From an uncultured Oscillospiraceae bacterium (GTDB lineage Bacteria > Bacillota > Clostridia > Oscillospirales > Acutalibacteraceae): a DNA stretch of 14,055 bases. Location of the stretch: NCBI GenBank assembly GCA_900550315.1, contig URRK01000021.1, positions 1 to 14,055 of the forward strand, read 5' to 3'. The notes below the pieces were generated by a model. That model had not been told where the DNA came from, did not search any database, and worked only from the letters and a program-made list of their open reading frames with translations. Both the position numbers and the translations under genes were made by a program. Shown here piece after piece: positions 6,995-13,065 of the stretch. The stretch's first letter is position 1. Every line of letters begins with the position of its first letter.

Positions 6995-8173
6995 ATGATA
7001 GAAAGAAAATGCAGCTGCGAAATGGGTATGCACCGTGCACCGCTTGAAAAATATATAATAGAAAGCGGAGCTATAAACCAACTACCCGAATTATTGAAAA
7101 ATTACAATGATGTATACATGGTATGTGATGAAAATACGTACCGCGTTTTGGGAGAAAAAGCAGAACAACTATTGAGATCTGCCAACAAATTCTCACACAA
7201 ACATATTTTAAAAGGTGAGGTTTTACCGGATGCGCATAGCATTGGTGATGTGCTGATACACTTAAAAGACCCTAAAGCCGATTCTGATATTTTTGAATAT
7301 TCGCCGCAGCCCGATTTTATTTTGGCAGTCGGCTCGGGTGTTGTGAACGATATTTGCAGAGTGGTGTCTTACCGTTTGGGATTGCCATACGGTATAGCCG
7401 GAACCGCCCCTTCTATGGATGGCTATGCCTCTGCGGGGTCTCCTACACTATTTGACGGCACAAAGGCAACCATTAAATGCACCACGCCGAAGTACATTAT
7501 TGCCGACCTTGATGTTATGAAGGAAGCGCCGTTTGATATGCTGCTTTCTGGCATAGGCGATATGTTCGGAAAGTACACCGGAATACTTGACTGGGAACTG
7601 GCACGAGACTATAACGGCGATTATTACTGCAAAGAAATTGCCGACGAGGTAATAGAGGCTACCGATAAATGTATGAAAAACGGCTATGACCTTAAATCGC
7701 GCAGTGCCGATTGCATTAAAAACATAATGGAGGGCTTTTTGGTAACGGGGCTCGGAATGGCGTTTACGGGTAATTCACGCCCGGCTTCCGGCTCAGAGCA
7801 CATAGTGGCGCACGTATGGGAGCTTGAAAGCGTTGAAAGGGGCGAAAAGCCTAACCTGCACGGGCTTGAGGTCTGCGAGGGTACAAGGATTATGGCGGAA
7901 ATGTACCGTCTGCTCTACACCGAAACAGCCGATGAGCATTTAAAGTCGCTTATTGAAAAGTATCTGCCGTATTTTGATAAAATAGAAGAATTTTGCAATA
8001 AAATGAATATGCCGAACATTACAACCGATTATGATACAATTTATAAGGCTATAAAGCGTGCAGTAGACTTACGCGACAGGTATACAATTTTATTTTATTT
8101 GCGCGATAAGGGTCAGCTTGACCGCTATGCGGATTACGCGACGAAAAAATTTCTTGAAAGGATAGGCAAATGA
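6995..8173 (+). CDS. araM: sn-glycerol-1-phosphate dehydrogenase, AraM/EgsA family
   Basis: A 392-residue cytoplasmic NAD(P)-dependent enzyme of the iron-containing alcohol dehydrogenase/dehydroquinate synthase fold, expected to reduce dihydroxyacetone phosphate to sn-glycerol-1-phosphate. The nucleotide-binding loop GSGVVNDI is at 113-120 and TAPSMDGYAS at 137-146. The metal ligands by family analogy are D189 (GIGDM), H269 (GSEHIVAH) and H289 (LHGLEVCEGT). Length is normal for the family. GGAGG at 6982-6986 lies eight bases before the ATG, inside the tail of the broken HAD gene. The next gene overlaps it by four bases (ATGA). In Bacillus subtilis AraM is a Ni-dependent G1P dehydrogenase encoded beside the HAD phosphatase AraL; the same pair occurs here in reverse order. 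The G1P could serve lipid or cell-surface polymer synthesis. ATA isoleucine codons are frequent, unlike the pyr genes. Confidence 0.9.
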   Translation: MIERKCSCEMGMHRAPLEKYIIESGAINQLPELLKNYNDVYMVCDENTYRVLGEKAEQLLRSANKFSHKHILKGEVLPDAHSIGDVLIHLKDPKADSDIFEYSPQPDFILAVGSGVVNDICRVVSYRLGLPYGIAGTAPSMDGYASAGSPTLFDGTKATIKCTTPKYIIADLDVMKEAPFDMLLSGIGDMFGKYTGILDWELARDYNGDYYCKEIADEVIEATDKCMKNGYDLKSRSADCIKNIMEGFLVTGLGMAFTGNSRPASGSEHIVAHVWELESVERGEKPNLHGLEVCEGTRIMAEMYRLLYTETADEHLKSLIEKYLPYFDKIEEFCNKMNMPNITTDYDTIYKAIKRAVDLRDRYTILFYLRDKGQLDRYADYATKKFLERIGK

Positions 8174-8964
8174 AAACCGATTGCCTTAACCACATAAAGC
8201 TTTTTCTTTTTGATATGGACGGCACACTGTACATTGGCACCCAACTTTTTGATTTTACAAAAGACTTGCTTTCGGCTATAAAAAAAGCGGGAAAAAAGTA
8301 CCTTTTTCTAACCAACAATTCCTCAAAAAGCGTGAGTGCTTATGTAGAAAAGCTTGGTCACTTCGGCATTAAAGCCGAAACAAATGATTTTCTTACTTCG
8401 TCACTGGCAACAGCTTGGTATTTAAAGAAAAATCACCCGGGTAAAAGGCTTTATGTTTGCGGAACAGAATCACTAAAAACGGAACTTCGTGAAAATGGTT
8501 TTGAAATAACCAATGACACCGAAAAAGCCGAATGTATTGTAATGGGCTTTGATACCGAACTCACCTTTAAAAAGCTTGACGATGTATCGAGAATGCTTTG
8601 CGCTAAGGATTTGCCCTATATTGCCACCAATCCCGACTATGTTTGTCCTACCGAATACGGCAGCGTGCCTGATTGCGGAAGTATGTGCGATATGATTTAC
8701 AACGCGACCGGCAAAAGGCCCTTTGTTATAGGCAAACCCTCGCCGCTTATGATACAGCTCGCAATGAAAAAGGGGGAATGTACTCCGCAAGAAACCGCCG
8801 TTATAGGTGACAGAATTTACACCGATATTAAAAGCGGGCTAAATGCAGGCGTACTCTCTGTTCTTGTTATGAGTGGGGAAACAACTCCAGAAATCCTTAA
8901 TAACTCTAAAGACAAACCTGATATTGTGCTTGCAAACGCCGGAGAAATTTTACCCTGCAAGTAA
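8170..8964 (+). CDS. HAD-IIA family phosphatase, AraL/NagD type
   Basis: A 264-residue cytoplasmic phosphatase with all four HAD motifs: I, DMDGT with nucleophile D15 and acid D17; II, LTNNSS (47-52); III, K189 in VIGKPSP; IV, GDRIYTDI (213-220) with D214 and D219. A C2-type cap lies between motifs II and III, as in NagD, AraL and phosphoglycolate/4-nitrophenyl phosphatases. The start ATG overlaps the stop of the G1P dehydrogenase gene (ATGA), so the two are coupled. Members act on small sugar phosphates, and some on glycerol phosphate. The neighbour suggests a role in removing phosphate from G1P or a related metabolite, but the substrate cannot be read from the sequence. A strong terminator follows after 27 bases. 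Confidence 0.9.
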   Translation: MKTDCLNHIKLFLFDMDGTLYIGTQLFDFTKDLLSAIKKAGKKYLFLTNNSSKSVSAYVEKLGHFGIKAETNDFLTSSLATAWYLKKNHPGKRLYVCGTESLKTELRENGFEITNDTEKAECIVMGFDTELTFKKLDDVSRMLCAKDLPYIATNPDYVCPTEYGSVPDCGSMCDMIYNATGKRPFVIGKPSPLMIQLAMKKGECTPQETAVIGDRIYTDIKSGLNAGVLSVLVMSGETTPEILNNSKDKPDIVLANAGEILPCK

Positions 8965-8991
8965 AAACACTTATAATTAAATAATAGGCAA

Positions 8992-9035
8992 AGAGCACGG
9001 AGCAAGCCTAAGCTTGCCCCGTGCTCTCCCTTTTA
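8992..9035 (+). terminator. Rho-independent terminator of the araM/HAD-IIA operon
   Basis: GAGCACGGAGCAAGC (8993-9007) pairs with GCTTGCCCCGTGCTC (9012-9026) with a single A-C mismatch and a 4-base loop; A8992-T9027 extends it. CCC and TTTT (9031-9034) follow. In the other direction the 3' flank TTTGCCTATTATTT is only moderately U-rich, so it may work weakly for the convergent minus-strand genes too. Confidence 0.8.
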
Positions 9036-9063
9036 GTTGCGGAACCTGTTCAAAAACCGCAAC
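9036..9063. repeat. 7-bp inverted repeat downstream of the terminator
   Basis: GTTGCGG (9036-9042) and CCGCAAC (9057-9063) are exact inverted copies around a 14-base loop. It lies in the shared 3' region of two convergent transcripts. Confidence 0.45.
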
Positions 9064-9076
9064 CTGTATTACTCCC

Positions 9077-9098
9077 TGCGGGCGGTTGCCCGCCCGCA
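9077..9098 (-). repeat. Strong 9-bp GC hairpin after the 33-codon gene
   Basis: TGCGGGCGG (9077-9085) and CCGCCCGCA (9090-9098) are perfect inverted copies with a TTGC loop. On the minus strand it lies 48 bases after the small gene's stop. No U-tract follows, so it may protect the mRNA 3' end rather than terminate transcription by itself. Confidence 0.55.
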
Positions 9099-9145
9099 AA
9101 AGGAGCATCTCCCATAAACTCCCGTCGAAAGCGTATTCGTGGCAG

Positions 9146-9247
9146 TTAAAAATCATCTGCCATATCCATATCCGTGTCGTTACTGCTCATAATAACCGAA
9201 ACGGTAGCGGGCCTAATTTCAACCTCAGGCGCAGTATAATGTTTCAT
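9146..9247 (-). CDS. 33-residue protein of unknown function, co-transcribed with the secreted repeat protein
   Basis: An ATG at 9247-9245 opens MKHYTAPEVEIRPATVSV and ends at a TAA at 9146-9148 after an acidic tail (several Asp, ending ADDF). GGGGGCAGGA (9260-9251) gives a good ribosome site: GGGGG is eight bases from the start. The gene lies 17 bases after the stop of the secreted repeat-protein gene on the same strand, so it is its operon partner. The opening K-x-Y-x-x-P-E-V-E followed by a hydrophobic I/V run and a D/S/N-rich tail recalls many short, mostly unannotated clostridial proteins of 30-60 residues; that is from memory. No Cys, no signal peptide, no transmembrane segment. The function is unknown; it could be a small peptide precursor or an accessory factor. 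Confidence 0.6.
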   Translation of the reverse strand: MKHYTAPEVEIRPATVSVIMSSNDTDMDMADDF

Positions 9248-9264
9248 TATTCCTGCCCCCTTAC

Positions 9265-11859
9265 TTATTGGTCAATATCGCCGGTGTAACCGCTGCCATT
9301 TTCTTTCCAAGCTGCGTAAGCGGCGGCCCGATTAGCAACATTGTTAATATCGGCGGTTTGGTCGGCAGCGTTTAAGTAGCTGTTTACAGCGTTCCAGTCG
9401 CTCTCGTAGGTGGCTTTGTTATCTTCCAAGAACTTTACAACCTCAAAAATCGAATAGCTTTGGGTCTCGCCGTAAAGCACCTCGCGCGTGCCGCCGTTGT
9501 GCTGCAGCACTACATAGGTACGAACCGAGAATTCTTTACCCAAAATGCTGTAATCAAACCTTGAGCCGTCTTTATTAACGCCAATGTTATAAAGCGCGGC
9601 GCGGAAGGTGTATTTGTTGCCGTCTTGCTCTAAAATTTTGTTATCTTCGCCGCCGGCCTGGTAAGCTACGCCGGTTACAGCCTTTTTGCTGCCGTAAACG
9701 CCGTCTTTTACCAATGCAGCGGTACCTAAGTAGTCGCTGCGAATGGCGGTAAAGCCAAACTCGCTAACTGTGGCGCCGGTAGCGGCCCCTACTGCGGCTA
9801 CATCTATGGTAGACTTAAAGCGAAGTGCCGGGTTGCCGGTTGTGCGAATAGAAGCCCCGCCAAAGGTGGTAATGCTGTCGTTTGAAACTTTGGTAAGCGT
9901 AATGTTATCCAAGTAATAATCATTATTAGAACCGTTACGGTCGTTCATAATGAGGTAAACCTTTTCCAGGTTTCCACTGTTAAATGCAGCCGAAGCCGAG
10001 GTCCAGCTTTCTGAGTTAACGGAGCTTAAATTATAAGCAGCTAATTTAAATTCCTCCCCAATTTCGTCAAGCGCTTTCGTATTTACTGCTGTTGAAATAA
10101 AGGAGCCGCCTTTTAATTTTGCACCTGCCGCATACTTAATATCGTAGCTTAAAATGTAGTTGGTGTTTTTTTCTACCGCTATGCCCATGCTGGCAACCCA
10201 AGCCGTGTGGGCGACACGCAAAACATTGCCGTGCGCGGCGTCACCGCTGTTTTCAATTTTAAAAGAGGCAGCGGCATTATCGCCGGAACTACCGGTAGCG
10301 GTAACCGCGTGAGCGTTGTTGTATTTATCGTAATTAGTGCCCTCGTAGGTTGCCCCAAAATAACCGGCTAATTTGCTGACACCCCATTCACCGTTTTCCG
10401 GGAACTTGGTAATATCCTTTACCTTTAAGCTGGTGCCGGCTACAATATTCTCAAGATCGCCAAGGCTGGTTGGCGCGGCAACCTCTTTTAATGCCAGGTC
10501 ATCAATAAACACAACCTGCGGGCCGTCAAAGGCGAATGCGTAATAAACTTTTTCTAAATTGCCGGAATTAAAACCAACCTCTACCTTTTGCCAGTCGGTG
10601 GTGTTGGTAACATCAAGTGTTTGGGCAGCCTCGGCAATTCGCTGCGAATTTTGTGTGCCGGAAGCGGTGTCATTCACATAACCGTCTGAAATGCGCTTAA
10701 TTTGCAGGTCAGAGTAAACGCCATGCTGCTTAAACTTGATACTGCTGTTGGTTACCATGCAATAGTAGGTTAGTTTATAATCGGTGTTCTTTTTAACATT
10801 TAAACCAACCGAAACCATGCCGTAGTCGTTCGCAACTCTTAAAGAGTTACTGCCGCTGCGCGCCTTTTCGTTGGAAACCACAACGGTAGCATCGTTACGG
10901 TAACTAAAGCCGCCGGCTGCAGCGGGGGTATATGCGGTGCCGTCAACCAAAGTGGTTTCACGGGCCAAGATTCGGCCAAAGTAACCGTTGTTACTATTCC
11001 AGCCCCATTCGCCAATTCCAGGCAGAGTGCCAGCCTCGGCGTTTGCCTTGCTAACCTTTAGGCTGGTGCCGCTTTTAATCCCCTCAAAGGTGCCAATGGC
11101 GTTAATATCGTTCACTTCAACATCCTGCAAGGTGGAAAGCGAAAGGTCATCTACCCAAAGGTTTTTGCCAGCTACACCGGTGGGACCGATGTTAAACGCC
11201 AGCACTAAGTAAGCCGTTTCACAGTCGCCGGAATTAAACTCAAGCTCTACGGTATCAAACGAATCTGTTTTGTAGGTGTAGTTTTGAATTCTGGCGTAAT
11301 TGCCGGCCGAATCTTTTAAACATACAGACTGCTGTTTTTCGGAGACATTACCCAAATTCTTTTCAAAAAGGGTTTTCGCTACATAAATTGCCGGGTAAGT
11401 TAACTCTGCAATTTCGCCGTAGCCCTTTAGCTTAACCGCAACTTTGTAATTGGTGTTTGGGGTTAAGTTGCCAAGGCTGGTGCTAAAAGCAAACATACCG
11501 GCCATTATAGCCACGCTTTTTTCACCGCTGGCAGCCTCGGCGTTGGTTACAGTCATGGTGTTGTTACGGTAATTAAATTTTGTTGCGTCAATAGCGTCGG
11601 CTGAGGCATAATTAAAGTAGCCGGCAGCCGCATTAACACCCCACTCTAAACCGGGCTTTTCGGCCGAGGGTAATGCGCCGGTTTTAGCAACTTCTTGGCT
11701 AACCTTTAAATTGTCGCCAACGGCGCTGTCTTCGTAGCCTTGGTGCCAAAGCTCTGTCCAGGCGCTAACACTTGCGGCCTGAGCTGTGCTTGTTAACAAG
11801 CAGGTAAAGCACGAAAATACCATTAAAAGTGATAAAACAATGGATATAGATTTTTTCAT
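9265..11859 (-). CDS. Secreted protein with three jelly-roll-like repeats and a C-terminal GASIRTTGN domain
   Basis: 864 residues. Residues 1-28 are a signal peptide (MKKSIS start, hydrophobic core, AQA cleavage site). Three related units follow at about 35-245, 255-460 and 465-658. They share an opening GTSLKV or DNLKV, then EWGV/EWGW and GYFG or GYFN, then FNSGNLEKVY (FNSGDCETAY in unit 1), and a closing DDLSLS, DDLALK or DNITLT. The pattern is that of CBM4/9-like carbohydrate-binding beta-sandwiches. Residues 660-805 form a separate domain starting with GGASIRTTGNPALRFKS; from memory this is seen at the C-terminal end of surface proteins in Clostridia. The last 60 residues look helical. 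There is no catalytic motif, dockerin, SLH repeat or LPxTG anchor that I can see, so it may be a glycan-binding secreted protein. AGGGAG (11875-11870) precedes the ATG by ten bases. An operator-like repeat lies at 11900-11921. Confidence 0.88.
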   Translation of the reverse strand: MKKSISIVLSLLMVFSCFTCLLTSTAQAASVSAWTELWHQGYEDSAVGDNLKVSQEVAKTGALPSAEKPGLEWGVNAAAGYFNYASADAIDATKFNYRNNTMTVTNAEAASGEKSVAIMAGMFAFSTSLGNLTPNTNYKVAVKLKGYGEIAELTYPAIYVAKTLFEKNLGNVSEKQQSVCLKDSAGNYARIQNYTYKTDSFDTVELEFNSGDCETAYLVLAFNIGPTGVAGKNLWVDDLSLSTLQDVEVNDINAIGTFEGIKSGTSLKVSKANAEAGTLPGIGEWGWNSNNGYFGRILARETTLVDGTAYTPAAAGGFSYRNDATVVVSNEKARSGSNSLRVANDYGMVSVGLNVKKNTDYKLTYYCMVTNSSIKFKQHGVYSDLQIKRISDGYVNDTASGTQNSQRIAEAAQTLDVTNTTDWQKVEVGFNSGNLEKVYYAFAFDGPQVVFIDDLALKEVAAPTSLGDLENIVAGTSLKVKDITKFPENGEWGVSKLAGYFGATYEGTNYDKYNNAHAVTATGSSGDNAAASFKIENSGDAAHGNVLRVAHTAWVASMGIAVEKNTNYILSYDIKYAAGAKLKGGSFISTAVNTKALDEIGEEFKLAAYNLSSVNSESWTSASAAFNSGNLEKVYLIMNDRNGSNNDYYLDNITLTKVSNDSITTFGGASIRTTGNPALRFKSTIDVAAVGAATGATVSEFGFTAIRSDYLGTAALVKDGVYGSKKAVTGVAYQAGGEDNKILEQDGNKYTFRAALYNIGVNKDGSRFDYSILGKEFSVRTYVVLQHNGGTREVLYGETQSYSIFEVVKFLEDNKATYESDWNAVNSYLNAADQTADINNVANRAAAYAAWKENGSGYTGDIDQ

Positions 11860-11881
11860 TTGCTAATTTCTCCCTAAAGCA

Positions 11882-11910
11882 TTTATAAAAATAAAACGGA
11901 AAAGGCGCAA
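11882..11910 (-). promoter_or_regulatory. Possible proximal promoter of the secreted-protein gene, overlapping the operator
   Basis: On the minus strand TTGCGC (11910-11905, weak -35) lies 17 bases before TATAAA (11887-11882, 5 of 6). The -35 is inside operator copy 3, which would make repression straightforward. The start would fall near 11876, right at the ribosome site, so the leader would be very short. Confidence 0.35.
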
Positions 11911-11921
11911 ATATGCAATAT
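11900..11921. promoter_or_regulatory. Operator-like repeat, copy 3 (in front of the secreted-protein gene)
   Basis: On the plus strand AAAAGGCGCAAATATGCA (11900-11917) is the inverse of copy 1 with one difference in 18. Including the next ATAT it matches copy 2 at 20 of 22 positions. Relative to the gene it precedes, its orientation is the same as copy 2. It lies 41-62 bases before the start codon, a normal operator position. Confidence 0.7.
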
Positions 11922-11978
11922 GCTGACCAACAGCCGACCACGACTCACACGCTCCCACATTGCGCTCGGCACCCGTTC

Positions 11979-11995
11979 CCCCAAAAGTTTTGGGG
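11979..11995. repeat. Perfect CCCCAAAA/TTTTGGGG dyad
   Basis: CCCCAAAAGTTTTGGGG is an exact 8-base inverted repeat with a single central base. The centre is too tight for a full RNA stem, so a protein-binding site in DNA is as likely as an RNA hairpin in the leader of the secreted-protein mRNA. Confidence 0.5.
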
Positions 11996-12011
11996 ACTAT
12001 TTTACAGGCTT

Positions 12012-12041
12012 GTTCTACAACATGTTACAAAGCTTTGTCAA
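12012..12041 (-). promoter_or_regulatory. Candidate distal promoter of the secreted-protein gene
   Basis: On the minus strand a perfect TTGACA (12041-12036) is followed after 18 bases by TAGAAC (12017-12012, 4 of 6). A start near 12005 would give a leader of about 145 bases that contains the CCCCAAAA dyad and operator copy 3. Confidence 0.45.
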
Positions 12042-12057
12042 CATCAAAACCGCATAT

Positions 12058-12093
12058 TGTTTATTTTTGACATATTAATGTTTATTTTTGACA
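12058..12093. repeat. Two exact 15-bp direct repeats, 21 bp apart
   Basis: TGTTTATTTTTGACA occurs at 12058-12072 and again at 12079-12093. The 21-bp period equals two turns of the DNA helix, so a regulator would see both on the same face. Relative to the minus-strand promoter at 12012-12041 the copies are centred at about -60 and -81, typical for an activator. Each copy contains TTGACA on the plus strand, but no -10 follows at proper spacing. Confidence 0.65.
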
Positions 12094-12130
12094 GTTTTAC
12101 ATAGTCCGTGTTTTTTAACAAGCTATTTAC

Positions 12131-12182
12131 TGCACAACGGTTTGGTAAGAATAAACAAAACGACTGCCACGCCGTTTGTGCA
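12131..12182. repeat. Long imperfect inverted repeat upstream of the pyr promoter
   Basis: TGCACAACGG (12131-12140) and CCGTTTGTGCA (12172-12182) pair over ten positions with one extra base, around a 31-base loop. It lies upstream of the pyr promoter and so would not be in the pyrK mRNA. Meaning unknown. Confidence 0.4.
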
Positions 12183-12244
12183 AAATTGTTTTTAAAGGAA
12201 TTTTGGTTTTAAAACCTGTGCCCCCTTAAAAACAACCGCAGCCC

Positions 12245-12273
12245 TTGCAATTGCCCGGTTAATTTGCTATAAT
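12245..12273 (+). promoter_or_regulatory. Promoter of the pyrK-pyrD operon
   Basis: TTGCAA (12245-12250) is separated by 17 bases from a perfect TATAAT (12268-12273), which has an upstream TGC and so is an extended -10. This is the best sigma-A-type promoter in the window. A start near 12280 gives a leader of about 54 bases before pyrK. Confidence 0.72.
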
Positions 12274-12333
12274 GCAATTATAATAAGAAGTAAGCTACAA
12301 ATAATAGTAAATAAACCGTTGAAAGGAGCAGCT

Positions 12334-13065
12334 ATGAAACAACAGCTTTTTAAAATTGCCGAAAACCGCCCCTTGGCCCCCAAGGTGTTTTGTATGCGAC
12401 TATTGGGCGACACCGCCCCCATTGCCGCGCCGGGGCAGTTTGTAAACCTTAAAATTAAAGGTTTTTACCTGCGGCGGCCCATTTCTATTAGCAATTGGGA
12501 TGACCGCTCGTTAACCGTTATTTACAAAACCGTTGGTGCCGGAACCGAAAAGCTAAGCCACGCGCTGCCGGGCGAAAGCCTGGATGTTTTATTTGCCTTA
12601 GGCAACGGCTTTAACCCGGCGCCGGCCGGCGAACGCCCGGTGCTGGTTGGCGGCGGCGTTGGCGCCCCACCTCTGTTTGGCCTTTGCCGGGCACTGCTGC
12701 GGCAAGGGGCGGCCCCGCAGATTGTTTTAGGCTTTAACACCGCAAGCGAGGTTTTTTTAGAAAAAGAATTTTTAGCCTTAGGGGTGCCGGTAACCGTTAC
12801 AACGGCCGACGGCAGCTACGGCCAAAAGGGCTTTGTAACCGCCGCGCTGCAAAATTTAAGCTACACCTACCTTTACGCCTGCGGGCCGCTGCCCATGTTA
12901 AAAGCGGTTAGCGAGCAGGCCAGCACCCCGGGGCAGCTAAGCTTTGAGGCACGCATGGGCTGCGGCTTTGGCGCCTGCCGCGGCTGCACCGTACAAACCA
13001 AAAACGGCCCCAAGCGCATTTGCTTAGAGGGCCCGGTTTTAACAAAGGAGGAGGTTTTATGGTAA
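12334..13065 (+). CDS. pyrK: Dihydroorotate dehydrogenase B, electron-transfer subunit
   Basis: A 243-residue iron-sulfur flavoprotein that passes electrons from the PyrD flavin to NAD+ in class 1B dihydroorotate dehydrogenase, step four of pyrimidine synthesis. The FAD-binding barrel has RRPISIS (47-53) and GAGTEKL (68-74), the NAD-binding half starts at GGGVGAPPL (106-114), and the [2Fe-2S] ligands are C210, C215, C218 and C230 (motif C-x4-C-x2-C-x11-C). I chose the ATG at 12334 because AAAGGAG (12322-12328) lies five bases before it; an in-frame TTG at 12319 would precede the ribosome site. The gene overlaps pyrD by 7 bases, so the two subunits are coupled. Every key residue expected for activity is present. 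Confidence 0.96.
   Translation: MKQQLFKIAENRPLAPKVFCMRLLGDTAPIAAPGQFVNLKIKGFYLRRPISISNWDDRSLTVIYKTVGAGTEKLSHALPGESLDVLFALGNGFNPAPAGERPVLVGGGVGAPPLFGLCRALLRQGAAPQIVLGFNTASEVFLEKEFLALGVPVTVTTADGSYGQKGFVTAALQNLSYTYLYACGPLPMLKAVSEQASTPGQLSFEARMGCGFGACRGCTVQTKNGPKRICLEGPVLTKEEVLW

Larger units (their letters stand above)
11860..12333. other. 474-base divergent regulatory region between the secreted-protein gene and pyrK
   Basis: No gene is supported; the open frame at 11913-12104 lacks a ribosome site. The region holds operator copy 3, two candidate minus-strand promoters, a CCCCAAAA dyad, a pair of exact 15-bp direct repeats, a long imperfect inverted repeat (12131-12182), a 12-bp palindrome (GGTTTTAAAACC at 12205-12216) and the pyr promoter (12245-12273). 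I saw no typical pyrimidine-operon attenuator between the pyr promoter and pyrK: the leader is only about 50 bases. Confidence 0.6.

Noticed and set aside
12067..12093. TTGACA hexamers in the direct repeats as plus-strand promoters for pyrK
   Set aside because: Neither copy has a -10-like sequence at 15-19 bases, and a much better pyr promoter lies at 12245-12273.
11913..12104. 63-codon plus-strand frame in the regulatory region before pyrK
   Set aside because: No ribosome site, overlaps promoter and repeat elements of the minus-strand gene, and the product is compositionally implausible.
12280..12333. PyrR-type attenuator or riboswitch in the pyrK leader
   Set aside because: The predicted leader is only about 54 bases, is AT-rich and shows no terminator or antiterminator stems.
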